Part shown: piece by piece, positions 1 through 12,411 of the stretch | Position numbering within the stretch: position 1 is the first letter of the stretch | Layout: each line of letters opens with the position of its first letter | NCBI RefSeq assembly: GCF_964204865.1 | Contig: NC_135263.1 | Location: 18,335,426 to 18,399,425 of the forward strand | DNA: 64,000 nucleotides | Source of the DNA: Styela clava | Lineage: Eukaryota > Chordata > Ascidiacea > Stolidobranchia > Styelidae | Direction: 5' to 3' | Notes under the pieces: model-generated | Databases searched by the model: none | What the model was told of the DNA's origin: nothing | The model's input: only the letters and a program-made list of their open reading frames with translations | Position numbers and translations under genes: made by a program

Positions 1-2109
1 ATTTAATGTTCCGCCACAATATGAAACGATTACGGACCATATCATATCACGCGTTATGGGCAGATTTTAACAAATTCGTTGAAAAATTTTCTCCATTTGT
101 TTAGAGAAGGCAATTGAGTTTTTAGCATAGAGGATCCAGACAAATATAATTTTCTTTATATTCCATTCTGTAATGTACATATTGTGATTCAACAATAACT
201 ACGCATCATAATAATTATTTTCAATCTGTTCTGACATTTCAATTCTTATTTAAAAACGTAAGGTCTAAAAAACCTAAAAATATCTGAAATAAGTGAATAT
301 AAAACGTGTCACATGATTACTCATTAAAAATGTTTTCAGAGAAATTTGAGGTGCATGAAGTTATTTTTCAATATTATTTCTTCAAATTGACGGAGCTTAA
401 CAACAACAAAATTACGACCTTTTTAATCTTGCAATAAATAGCATTATTGCGCTCTAAACCTCAGTTCTAAGGACAAGTCGATTCATGTAATTACTTATAT
501 CCTAAGTTCATTGGAAAGGCCGATTTTATTTAAAATCCTAAGCCTGGATTTATAAATCTGATCGAGTCTATTTAAACGCATTTTGAAATTATACCACCAC
601 TTGGTGAAGTTTGAGTACTATTTGATTAACAATGTCTACAAAATACCAATCTATTTGAGAAAAAACATTTTAGTATAAAAGTATCATGTATTTTGCAGGA
701 ATTGGCAACATAGAAACTAAATCCAGCTGAATGATATACTTCTCCTATTATGTATAAACACTGTCAAAATGAAACTTATTTTCCGTGATGGCCAAGTAGT
801 TTTAAAAAAACCTCCCTAAATATATTAACATATACTTTGGCATTGCTCTTGGATGTATTTGATTTACTTTGTAATTTGAATCATTCTATCTAAATTATTA
901 TTATTAATTTTAATAACGATAAAATAAATTTGCCTGTACGTATAACAGAGTTTATGGATGCGTAGGGCGTAGAATGTAGGCTATTTCATAAATATCAGAA
1001 AGTTGACTGAATTTAAATGGAATTCTGAGGAAGTTTGGATTGCAAACGATGTTTAACGTTTTGTGACGTTTGACCGTAACATAGGCGTATAAACTGTGTT
1101 GAGTTACCACAAACTTCACTATATATGTAGGCTATATTATGTAGTTTCACGCTGGAAGGCTTTTGCTTTCATTTATTACAAAAATTTCAATGGGTTCCGA
1201 GGGATTCGTTTTTTGTACGATTTTGTCAATTGTGGCAGATTGAATACCCATACTACTGAGTTTTTTCTTTTGTTTCCATATATGTGAACACTGCTCTTTT
1301 GATAGAATTCATAGGGTATTGTTTAGGGGGGTATGTTTTCTCGGTAATCTATGTCCAGAAATCGGGATTCGGAATCGAAAACTTAGGAATCGGATACGAA
1401 TCGAACACGAATCGAATACTCGTACGTAGTCATATATACTTAGCATCCTTAAATACAAGTAATACAATTTTTCGAATATAACAATTCTTTATACAATGTG
1501 TGTAGAAAAAAGGTGACCGAGATAAACTGGGAGAAAACGTATATTCTTACCCACAACAACGTTAAACCACAATGTATGGTGTGTTTTCAAGTAATATCTG
1601 TCACGTAAGAATATAATTTTAAATGACATTACAAAACCAAACACGAGAAAAGATATCAGAAATACCACGATATTATCGGAAAGCAGGCCATATATAATTT
1701 ACTTGAAAAACTGATTAGAACGGTAAATTCCAATTCTGAAATAAATTTAAAGTGAATAAACTCGCGATGTTTTGATCATATTTGGGTTTTCTCCGACTGC
1801 GGACGCGAGACATCATCATAAGTTTTTGCGGCCCTCTAACCTCGCAACTTTGGACCACCCTGGTTTAATTTAATCCCATTTCGTCTACTGTACATTAATC
1901 GGCCGAACGTCAAATATGAAAGAAGTTTGTGGTAAAATGTGGTATGGTGATTTTTTATTAAAATTTGTGTAGTACATCTATCCACGTACTTTAATTGGCC
2001 GGACATCAAATGTACCCAATTAAAATTTAACGACGAGAGGCACTTGCGAACTCATTATGATAAATAGGGTTTTAATATTAAAACTTTGATAGACTTCAAT
2101 AATATAAAC

Positions 2110-2842
2110 CAGGACTTTGGAAAGATTTCAAATACCCCTTTAAGATTATATTCCTTTCTTACTGACAAAACTTGCCGACATATCAAGAAAGTATTGTGGT
2201 ATTTTCCCTCTCATATCCAGTTAAAAATCGTGCTGCGTAAGATTTCTTGTAAAAACATTTCAAATGGCGATTTATCTGAACCAGCGTTTCCCAACCTTTC
2301 TTGGTCGCTGACTATTTTCCCTGACATTAATATTTTGTTATCGTGCATAAACCAACCTAGGTTAATAGATTTCGCATTCAATTTTTAGTTTTCGACGATG
2401 CCTACATTGTTAGCATATATTCCCGACCCTAACGATAGAAAGTCAGTTAACAATTTAGACAAGCAAGCACATCATTTAACTTCGCTAATTCTAATACTAG
2501 TCAATTCAGTTATATTGGTGATATAATAATACATCAACATGTTTTTTTTTCTGGTTATTTTTATGACAAGACAACACCAAATGCGATTTTTTGTTTACCC
2601 TCCAGCAAATGCGACGCGGTCCACATATTCAACTTCGCTAGTTGCCTCAGTCACTCATAAACCTAGTCAATTCAGTGACATTAGTGATGTAACAATATGT
2701 CATAGGATTTTCCTGGTTGTTTTTATGACGAAACAACGCCAAATGCAATTTTTTGTTTACCCTCGTGCAAATCAGACGAGGGCCACAGATAGTGAAGTGG
2801 CGGGCCACATATGACCCGCGGGCCTGGGTTTGGACCACTCTG
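2110..2842. mobile_element. hAT-type non-autonomous element in unit 1 (733 bp)
   Basis: Flanked by perfect 8-bp duplications ATATAAAC (2102-2109 and 2843-2850). Ends are CAGGACTTTGG and CCAAACCCAGG-like (right end reads TTTGGACCACTCTG). The right half contains two diverged copies of a roughly 100-bp segment (around 2540 and 2705). No transposase is visible. It predates the duplication that made units 1 and 2. Confidence 0.75.
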
Positions 2843-3819
2843 ATATAAACAATTCGAGTTCTTTAATTCTATTATAATAATTAGTAAAGTGTTTTCAACT
2901 TCGCAACTTTAGATCACCCTGATTTAAATCAATCTAATTTCGTCTAACGTCAACGTCTCGCCGAACGTCAAATGTACTAAGTGTAAATTTACCGCCGAGA
3001 GGCACATGGGAACTCATTTTCATAAATGGGTATTTCGTTTTAAAACTTTAATAGGCTTCAGTAATATAAACAATTCGATTTCTTACACTTTATTATAATA
3101 ATGAGTAATGAGTTTTCAATAACTTAAGACTTCGTTTCAAGAATTTCACAATCAAAAATCAAATTGTATTCTCAGTATGTAGTTATTTATACCTATTTTA
3201 TTAATTTATATTAGCTTTTAAAGGATTACGAATTGTTGTTTCCACAACCGGGAATCTTCTGCCGATTCTTTTACATTTGCCTATTAATTTTGTAGGCGCA
3301 TTATAGATGGTAAAATAATTCAGATTGCGTGGTATTTTATTAAGTTACCTCAAAAATTAAATTAATAACTAATATCATCCAAAAATAAATAGATATTTGA
3401 AGAGAAATATTCTAAGAACATTGGTTTTGTCATTACATTTTATTATTCATTTAGTTCAACGTTTCCCAATCAGGTAGGAATTCCTTCCAAGGAGGAATTT
3501 TGATGTTCTTGGGAGGAAATACAATTTTGTATTTAGCGTAGTTTCACAATTATTGTTTAGTTATTTAGCATTATGGTAATACGTTTTTATTGATAAATTA
3601 TGAACTATTCGAACTGCACAAAAACCATTGTACAAATTGTGTGTAGCACTAGCTACAGACTTCAGGAATTGAACAAATAAAAGAAACAGAATTTTTTATG
3701 CATATTGGGGAATAAGGGGGATGAAGAATTCCCAAATAAACAAAAGAAGAATTCATCGAAAAACATTAAGAATCACTTATTTAAGTACATATAAAACGAC
3801 AAATATACAAATATAGTAA

Positions 3820-4085
3820 GATGTAAGGCAGGCAGCATTCGGTTTCGAAATATGAAAACAAAGAAGTTGTGAACAAATATCACGTCACCTTGACGCATGA
3901 CACATCAGCGAAAGAAAAAGGCGAGAGTTGCTGATATCATTTTTGACTTCAGGCCATGTCAGATAATTTTTCAAAGAAAAAAATGGTGACAGAAAAACGT
4001 TAAATACCATGGATTTTCAACTGACGACACATTTCCTTACAACTTCTTCTTCTTACCTTCACACGGTTCAGAAGAATACAAGAAA
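3820..4085 (+). promoter_or_regulatory. Conserved 5' flank of the CCP genes (equivalents 12150-12411, 21025-21281, relic 27757-27987)
   Basis: About 260 bp before each ATG are nearly identical in all three units, including the otherwise diverged unit 3, and are still recognisable in the dead fourth unit. Landmarks are GCAGCATTCGGTTTCGAAAT, GACGCATGACACATCAGCG and CAGGCCATGTCAGATAAT. I see no clear TATA box. Such conservation suggests the promoter and 5' UTR. A pyrimidine-rich stretch ending in CAG or TAG lies 12-14 bases before the ATG and could be a splice acceptor. Confidence 0.55.
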
Positions 4086-5163
4086 ATGAGTAAATTATCC
4101 ATCGCCGTATTTCTGGCAATTATCGGCGTATCTCTTGCTGCCGGTGGTGAGTACACGGCATTTGCCGTTTTATTTTATCTGATTACTTTTCAAACGAATA
4201 TTTGAATATCAGAACAACGTGGGTATACACACGAGAGAAGTGAAGTCTCCTTCAGAGAGAGAGATACAAGCTGCCAAGTAGGGGGAGCTAAAAAGCGATA
4301 AGTAATTAATTAAAGATCAGTTAGACTCATTGATAGTGTACACCGTACAAAAGTATATTCTACACCGTATATATATTCACGCAACTTCGGCTTTCAGGTT
4401 GTCGGATTCCAAAGACCGCTGAGGAGGATTGCAGACCTGAAACAGATGGTTACTTACCAAGTAGTTACGTCCCAGTTGGAACAATTGTAAAATGTGAGTG
4501 TAAACCCGGTTATGATTGGAATGGCGAATCAAATGAATACAAGTGTGGGCATTACGGATGGAATCCAAAAAAATTTGGAGAATGCGTCGAAGGTGAGTGT
4601 ATTTACAAATTTCTATTTCTTATTTGTCACATTTCTACCTCTGGTTTTCCTACTAAAAACTATGGTGTAATCATTTATTAATTATATATTTCTATTATCG
4701 TTTACCATCAAAGTACAAATACAACAGATAGATATAACATTAATTATATTAAATTTTTTTTCGATCGATGGCCGTATTGTGTACAAGTCATACTGATTGG
4801 AGTATTGGTTTAAAATTGTTTCATATTTTTTTGTGATTTTCAAGTGATAACATATTCCTCTGTATATTCCTTAGCTTTCAAATACTTACATATATAAACT
4901 AGTAGAATTATAAAATATGCGAAAAAAAGTGACGCACATCCGGGGGTCACAAAAACTCGGACAAGCATATTTGTTTTGAGTTACGTCTACGATAACAGGG
5001 ATACATAAAGAATGTTAACTCTTACTGACCAATCATATTATAGCCATATTCATACTACAAATAAGTGTCATTCCGACATTATAGGGTCAAATGCTATCCA
5101 CAAACTTCTCGTGGGGATAGTAACAACATTGAATTTTTTTTCAATTTTACAGGTTATTATTAA
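4086..5163 (+). CDS. Secreted single-CCP (sushi) domain protein, copy 1
   Basis: Three exons: 4086-4146, 4398-4592, 5153-5163, all GT-AG and all phase 1, giving 88 aa. Exon 1 encodes only the signal peptide (MSKLSIAVFLAIIGVSLAAG). Exon 2 encodes one CCP-like domain: Cys22, then a GTIVKCEC-PGY core, Cys70, a YGW motif and Cys83. The canonical four cysteines are probably 22, 55, 70 and 83; Cys32 and Cys53 would form an extra pair. Exon 3 adds only GYY and the stop. AATAAA follows at 5264. One exon per domain with phase-1 borders is typical of CCP modules. Single-domain secreted CCP proteins are unusual, and function is unknown; recognition or immune roles are inference only. The start is supported by conservation in all three copies and the relic. 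Confidence 0.85.
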
Positions 5164-5263
5164 CTGCAACAGAAGCCAATAGAGATGAGCACTCATCATA
5201 AGACACGCTGGAATCTTGGAATCTGACAAATTGTCAAATATTAACTATATTATATGTTATATT

Positions 5264-5269
5264 AATAAA
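5264..5269 (+). promoter_or_regulatory. Poly(A) signal of CCP gene 1
   Basis: AATAAA about 100 bp after the stop; the same hexamer and context occur in copies 2 and 3. Confidence 0.7.
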
Positions 5270-6249
5270 ACTTCAGCAATATACCGTGTTATATCAAAAT
5301 CAGGGCCAGAATACCGATATGTTTTGTGCAAAGGCTTATACCTTAAGAGATCTGTAGTGTAATCATAAACTCGGATTGAATCATCCCAGATCTAATAAAT
5401 TCACTTTTTTTGTCCTCGTGGGTATGATGACTCGTATTTTGTAGCTTGTATGGACAAACGCGTGGCGCACGCTTTACCAATTACTTTTGCAATAATATTT
5501 GAAAAGAAAAATACCGTACATTGGAAGAGTTAAACAAATATGAAAAGAAAGCAAAACCAAAACAGCATCACGAAAATTACATTTCTTTTGGATTCACAGC
5601 ACGAAAGAATCTAAGTTAGAGCCCGAATCGGTCATCCGTATGTAAAAGAGTTGCGCAGTATTACCATGATGAGTAGTGTGCAAGGTTAACTGGCGTGGCT
5701 GACATATATCAACATATGAACAGCTGAACACTCGAATGCAAGGCTGAGAGGAAAATCTTCTCAAAAGCACTGGAAAATATATACGACTTTTATTCAAATG
5801 TACAGCTTCGGCGAAAACTATGAAAAATGGCAAGTTTGACAGGTCTCCCTTGACCCCAAATTGCAAAAACAAATGTTAATAGAGTTGCTGTTTAATTAAG
5901 ATTCTAGATATATCTAATATTACAAAATAATTATGATACTAAAATAACATTCACAAATGTCAAGAAAAAAATAATAAACAGTCCTGAATAAAACAAATCT
6001 GCACAAAAAACATCCCACAAGACAAGTCCACCATAACCGAGACTATCTCCAATTCTTGCTGCGGTGCCGTTACCTGTTTCGTAACACCAATCTTAGTTAG
6101 TTAGACCGCAACTTCCGTATGCTTGCCGAAGATTCAAGAAACCATACAAAGAACATTGACTTCCGAGATTCATGGCTCGTTGTATTTCTGAAAACTTTTA
6201 CACCCCCAGCAGTATGTAAGAATTCATACCCTAAGCCAAGGTATCAAAT

Positions 6250-6790
6250 TGTATTCAATCATTAAAAGCACTCGAAGACGAACTAACCATCATCAAGCAG
6301 TCTCAAACTTTCCAATCACTCCTAAATCTCCAGAAAATGATAAGTGATGAATTGCGATCTCGATATTTGATATGCTACTGAGCATGCGGAAGACCAGAAA
6401 GGGAGCTCCAGACTTGAAAACCTAGAATTCCGAGTGATGCCACCATTTATTTTCTCAAGCGAATGCTTTACGAATAGAGGATGAGTTGGTCTCCATCCAT
6501 ATGCCGTGTTACAAGAAAGTATTTAGAGTTCTTTCAACATTGGGATGATTTGGTCGCAGTATAACTAACCAATTTATTTTTTTTAAGGCAAATGTCGGTT
6601 TCCAAACTGCTTAATAACATTATGCCATTTATTGACAAATTAAGACATCTATGGATAATACTGAATCATTTACCAATACATTCAGCAACCATCAATACTT
6701 GCCCACGCACACGTGATATGCATTCGCTGTGTGGAGCATGTTCCCACAAGATAACTAGGCTGGTCGATAAGACACGACCGTGACTGATCA
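6250..6790 (+). pseudogene. Degenerate coding-like relic, present in all three units
   Basis: Translation around 6250-6455 (and 14545-14780, 23395-23640) reads as a coiled-coil-like protein with fragments such as ALEDELTIIKQSQ, NKKNHCLKERI and ATEHAEDQKRRLENLEFR, broken by stops. Unit 1 has an internal deletion of about 55 bp and unit 3 an early stop. A second open stretch (6592-6780, MSVSKLLNN) follows in units 1 and 2 but is broken in unit 3. I take this for the fossil of a gene or retroelement ORF carried along with the unit; the family is not identified. Confidence 0.4.
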
Positions 6791-7556
6791 AAAGCATCGT
6801 GAAAAATTGTTGCATAGGGAATACTACATACATAGCACTCCAAGCCAGCGAGCAAATGATAAAAAAGTATATGAATACCCTAGCTCTAACACACATTGCA
6901 AGAAGATCCAAATAAAATAATTATTTCACAAAAGTACAAATAAAAGGGTGGAACAAAAACACACTTGGCAGACAATAAAGGAGATAAATAAATCACGAAA
7001 AAGCAATGGCGATGTAGCGAGAACATAAATATTGTTACTGTGTATTTCAATACTTTCAACCACTTATTGTTGAAAGTGTATAATGTTTGCCTGAAACTAG
7101 TCATTGCTCGATTACATTTCCTATATGATTATTTACATGAAATATTTTATGTGAAAAAGTTGATGCCGTATTTTCCTACCCTCGCTCATCCGTGCTTGTA
7201 TTTATTTATCGTTCTTTGGTAATTACAAATTTGGTTTCATTTTACAATTCTACAATATACGAAAATTTGCATTACAAACCTCTAAAGGAGTCAGTGGGAT
7301 TAAACGGCTAAAGAAAGTTCAATAGTAGTGGGGTAAGAACTTGGTAAAATGACAGTGCTTTAATTTTTAACTCCCTTTGTTAGTTCTCGCGTGTCCTTAC
7401 TTCATATTGTAACGTTACTGACGGCTAACTTTGCCATATATAGGCTACCGGTAGATACTAGGCCACAGTCAAATACGTATCTCTCTTCTCATGTTCGGTA
7501 TTCATCAGCAAATGCCACGTACCTATAATCTTTCAAAAAATTCTCATAAATTTTGG

Positions 7557-7708
7557 GGTACTCCCAAAGTATGTGAATCAAGATGGCGGACATCGAAACG
7601 TAGTATGTGTATCAGGTTCGGGTTAGGCCTTAATTTCAGGTACAAATACTACAGGAGTCACTTGGCTAGTCCCCGAACTCGTAATAGAACTAAAATGAGA
7701 AAAATCTA
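7557..7708. mobile_element. GGTACTCCC MITE, truncated copy in unit 1
   Basis: Begins GGTACTCCCAAAGTATGTG and matches the full element at 24752-24987 until about 7708, where unit 1 jumps to sequence that in unit 3 lies at 25458. The right terminus is therefore deleted here. Confidence 0.7.
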
Positions 7709-10438
7709 GTCAGCATGTTCCCTGATTATTTATTGAAACAGTAAACCAAGGGGGCGTGGTGTACTTTTGGGGACGACCTGTGATCCACTGGGCTCTAAAC
7801 AGATAAGATGAAAAATGTGTTCTGTGGTAAAATAAAAGTTGAAATCACGGATATAGAAGCCCTATTTATAAATGGTATGGATAAGGATTGACAATCAAGA
7901 AGACAAAACAAGAACGCTCTGGAAAGTTGAACGTCATATATTCTGCTGAATTCAATTTATTGTTTTTATTTTTTTATTCGGTAATATGATCTCAGATTCT
8001 TCAAATTATTGAAAGATGATTTTTCTCAACTTTTTTTAGAAAAGGAAGAATATTGAGTTTTATATTTTTTACAGATCAGTGGTGGTTTTCACACTCAGCA
8101 TAATTTAAGAAAACAAGAGTAGTATGTATCACTTTCGCTTATCTGAATAATCAAGATGGAATGTTTTCATTGCTGTATCTAATTTCGTTGGCAATTTAAA
8201 TAACAATTTAATAACCTAAATAACTATTATTAGTTATTATTCCAAAACGTACGTAGCAAGTTTTATGATATCTATTTTTTCAATATATTTAGTAATTACA
8301 ATATTCGGACCGTTCATTTGCGAAATTCCAAATTGTTCATTTAATGTTCCGCCACAATATGAAACGATTACGGACCATATCATATCACGCGTTATGGGCA
8401 GATTTTAACAAATTCGTTGAAAAATTTTCTCCATTTGTTTAGAGAAGGCAATTGAGTTTTTAGCATAGAGGATCCAGACAAATATAATTTTCTTTATATT
8501 CCATTCTGTAATGTACATATTGTGATTCAACAATAACTACGCATCATAATAATTATTTTCAATCTGTTCTGACATTTCAATTCTTATTTAAAAACGTAAG
8601 GTCTAAAAAACCTAAAAATATCTGAAATAAGTGAATATAAAACGTGTCACATGATTACTCATTAAAAATGTTTTCAGAGAAATTTGAGGTGCATGAAGTT
8701 ATTTTTCAATATTATTTCTTCAAATTGACGGAGCTTAACAACAACAAAATTACGACCTTTTTAATCTTGCAATAAATAGCATTATTGCGCTCTAAACCTC
8801 AGTTCTAAGGACAAGTCGATTCATGTAATTACTTATATCCTAAGTTCATTGGAAAGGCCGATTTTATTTAAAATCCTAAGCCTGGATTTATAAATCTGAT
8901 CGAGTCTATTTAAACGCATTTTGAAATTATACCACCACTTGGTGAAGTTTGAGTACTATTTTATTAACAATGTCTACAAAATACCAATCTATTTGAGAAA
9001 AAAACATTTTAGTATAAAAGTATCATGTATTTTGCAGGAATTGGCAACATAGAAACTAAATCCAGCTGAATGATATACTTCTCCTATTATGTATAAACAC
9101 TGTCAAAATGAAACTTATTTTCCGTGATGGCCAAGTAGTTTTAAAAAAACCTCCCTAAATATATTAACATATACTTTGGCATTGCTCTTGGATGTATTTG
9201 ATTTACTTTGTAATTTGAATCATTCTATCTAAATTATTATTATTAATATTAATAACGATAAAATAAATTTGCCTGTACGTATAACAGAGTTTATGGATGC
9301 GTAGGGCGTAGAATGTAGGCTAATTCATAAATATCAGAAAGTTGACTGAATTTAAATGGAATTCTGAGGAAGTTTGGATTGCAAACAATGTTTAACGTTT
9401 TGTGACGTTTGACCGTAACATAGGCGTATAAACTGTGTTGAGTTACCACAAACTTCACTATATATGTAGGCTATATTATGTAGTTTCACGCTGGAAGGCT
9501 TTTGCTTTCATTTATTACAAAAATTTCAATGGGTTCCGAGGGATTCGTTTTTTGTACGATTTTGTCAATTGTGGCAGATTGAATACCCATACTACTGAGT
9601 TTTTTCTTTTGTTTCCATATATGTGAACACTGCTCTTTTGATAGAATTCATAGGGTATTGTTTAGGGGGGTATGTTTTTTCGGTAATCTATGTCCAGAAA
9701 TCGGGATTCGGAATCGAAAACTTAGGAATCGGATACGAATCGAACACGAATCGAATACTCGTACGTAGTCATATATACTTAGCATCCTTAAATACAAGTA
9801 ATACAATTTTTCGAATATAACAATTCTTTATACAATGTGTGTAGAAAAAAGGTGACCGAGATAAACTGGGAGAAAACGTATATTCTTACCCACAACAACG
9901 TTAAACCACAATGTATGGTGTGTTTTCAAGTAATATCTGTCACGTAAGAATATAATTTTAAATGACATTACAAAACCAAACACGAGAAAAGATATCAGAA
10001 ATACCACGATATTATCGGAAAGCAGGCTATATATAATTTACTTGAAAAACTGATTAGAACGGTAAACTCCAATTCTGAAATAAATTTAAAGTGAATAAAC
10101 TCGCGATGTTTTGATCATATTTGGGTTTTCTCCGACTGCGGACGCGAGACATCATCATAAGTTTTTGCGGCCCTCTAACCTCGCAACTTTGGACCACCCT
10201 GGTTTAATTTAATCCCATTTCGTCTACTGTACATTAATCGGCCGAACGTCAAATATAAAAGAAGTTTGTGGTATGGTGATTTTTTATTAAAATTTGTGTA
10301 GTACATCTATCCACGTACTTTAATTGGCCGAACATCAAATGTACCCAATTAAAATTTAACGACGAGAGGCACTTGCGAACTCATTATGATAAAAAGGGTT
10401 TTAATATTAAAACTTTGATAGACTTCAATAATATAAAC

Positions 10439-11171
10439 CAGGACTTTGGAAAGATTTCAAATACCCCTTTAAGATTATATTCCTTTCTTACTGACAAAAC
10501 TTGCCGACATATCAAGAAAGTATTGTGGTATTTTCCCTCTCATATCCAGTTAAAAATCGTGCTGCGTAAGATTTCTTGTAAAAACATTTCAAATGGCGAT
10601 TTATCTGAACCAGCGTTTCCCAACCTTTCTTGGTCGCTGACTATTTTCCCTGACATTAATATTTCGTTATCGTGCATAAACCAACCTAGGTTAATAGATT
10701 TCGCATTCAATTTTTAGTTTTCGACGATGCCTACATTGTTAGCATATATTCCCGACCCTAACGATAGAAAGTCAGTTAACAATTTAGACAAGCAAGCACA
10801 TCATTTAACTTCGCTAATTCTAATACTAGTCAATTCAGTTATATTGGTGATATAATAATACATCAACATGTTTTTTTTTCTGGTTATTTTTATGACAAGA
10901 CAACACCAAATGCGATTTTTTGTTTACCCTCCAGCAAATGCGACGCGGTCCACATATTCAACTTCGCTAGTTGCCTCAGTCACTCATAAACCTAGTCAAT
11001 TCAGTGACATTAGTGATGTAACAATATGTCATAGGATTTTCCTGGTTGTTTTTATGACGAAACAACGCCGAATGCAATTTTTTGTTTACCCTCGTGCAAA
11101 TCAGACGAGGGCCACAGATAGTGAAGTGGCGGGCCACATATGACCCGCGGGCCTGGGTTTGGACCACTCTG
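10439..11171. mobile_element. hAT-type non-autonomous element in unit 2 (733 bp)
   Basis: Same element and same ATATAAAC duplications (10431-10438, 11172-11179) as in unit 1, with a handful of substitutions, so it was copied together with the unit. Confidence 0.75.
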
Positions 11172-12411
11172 ATATAAACAATTCGAGTTCTTTAATTCTA
11201 ATATAATAATTAGTAAAGTGTTTTCAACTTCGCAACTTTAGACCACCCTGATTTAAATCAATCTAATTTCGTCTAACGTCAACGTCTCGCCGAACGTCAA
11301 ATGTACTAAGTGTAAATTTACCGCCGAGAGGCACATGGGAACTCATTTTCATAAATGGGTATTTCGTTTTAAAACTTTAATAGGCTTCAGTAATATAAAC
11401 AATTCGATTTCTTACACTTTATTATAATAATGAGTAATGAGTTTTCAATAACTTAAGACTTCGTTTCAAGAATTTCGCAATCAAAAATCAAAATGTATTC
11501 TCAGTATGTAGTTATTTATACCTATTTTATTAATTTATATTAGCTTTTAAAGGATTACAAATTGTTGTTTCCACAACCGGGAATCTTCTGCCGATTCTTT
11601 TACATTTGCCTATTAATTTTGTAAGCGCATTATAGATGGTAAAATAATTCAGATTGCGTGGTATTTTATTAAGTTACCTCAAAAATTAAATTAATAACTA
11701 ATATCATCCAAAAATAAATAGATATTTGAAGAGAAATATACTAAGAACATTGGTTTTGTCATTACATTTTATTATTCATTTAGTTCAACGTTTCCCAATC
11801 AGGTAGGAATTCCTTCCAAGGAGGAATTTTAATGTTCTTGGGAGGAAATACAATTTTGTATTTAGCGTAGTTTCACAATTATTGTTTAGTTATTTAGCAT
11901 TATGGTAATACGTTTTTATTGATAAATTATGAACTATTCGAACTGCACAAAAACCATTGTACAAATTGTGTGTAGCACTAGCTACAGACTTCAGGAATTG
12001 AACAAATAAAAGAAACAGAATTTTTTATGCATATTGGGGAATAAGGGGGATGAAGAATTCCCAAATAAACAAAAGAAGAATTCATCGAAAAACATTAAGA
12101 ATCACTTATTTAAGTACATATAAAACGACAAATATACAAATATAGTAAGATGTAAGGCAGGCAGCATTCGGTTTCGAAATATGAAAACAAAGAAGTTGTG
12201 AACAAATATCACGTCACCTTGACGCATGACACATCAGCGAAAGAAAAAGGCGAGAGTTGCTGATATCATTTTTGACTTCAGGCCATGTCAGATAATTTTT
12301 CAAAGAAAAAAATGGTGACAGAAAAACGTTAAATACCATGGATTTTCAACTGACGACACATTTCCTTACATCTTCTTCTTACTTTCACACGGTTTGGTAG
12401 AATACAAGAAA

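Larger units (their letters stand above)
1..8338 (+). repeat. Tandem unit 1 (about 8.3 kb) carrying CCP gene 1
   Basis: The sequence at position 1 recurs at 8339 and, less exactly, at 17568, giving a head-to-tail array. Units 1 and 2 are almost identical over the first 4 kb (about 0.5 % substitutions by eye) and a few per cent diverged from the gene onward. The unit start is set by the window edge, so more copies may lie upstream. Apart from the gene at 4086-5163 I see only transposon remnants: a hAT element at 2110-2842, degenerate coding-like sequence around 6250-6790, and a MITE fragment at 7557-7708. Compared with units 2 and 3, unit 1 lacks about 0.5 kb after 7708 and about 0.3 kb before 8310. 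Confidence 0.95.

Noticed and set aside
2086..2388. Open frame (NNINQDFGKISNTPLRLY) conserved in units 1 and 2
   Set aside because: It lies inside the non-autonomous hAT element, lacks an ATG at its start, and the two copies are too similar for conservation to mean anything.
5594..5872. Minus-strand frame of 92 codons repeated in units 2 and 3
   Set aside because: Unit 2 has a 17-bp deletion that shifts the frame and the start and end differ between units, so it is not conserved as coding.
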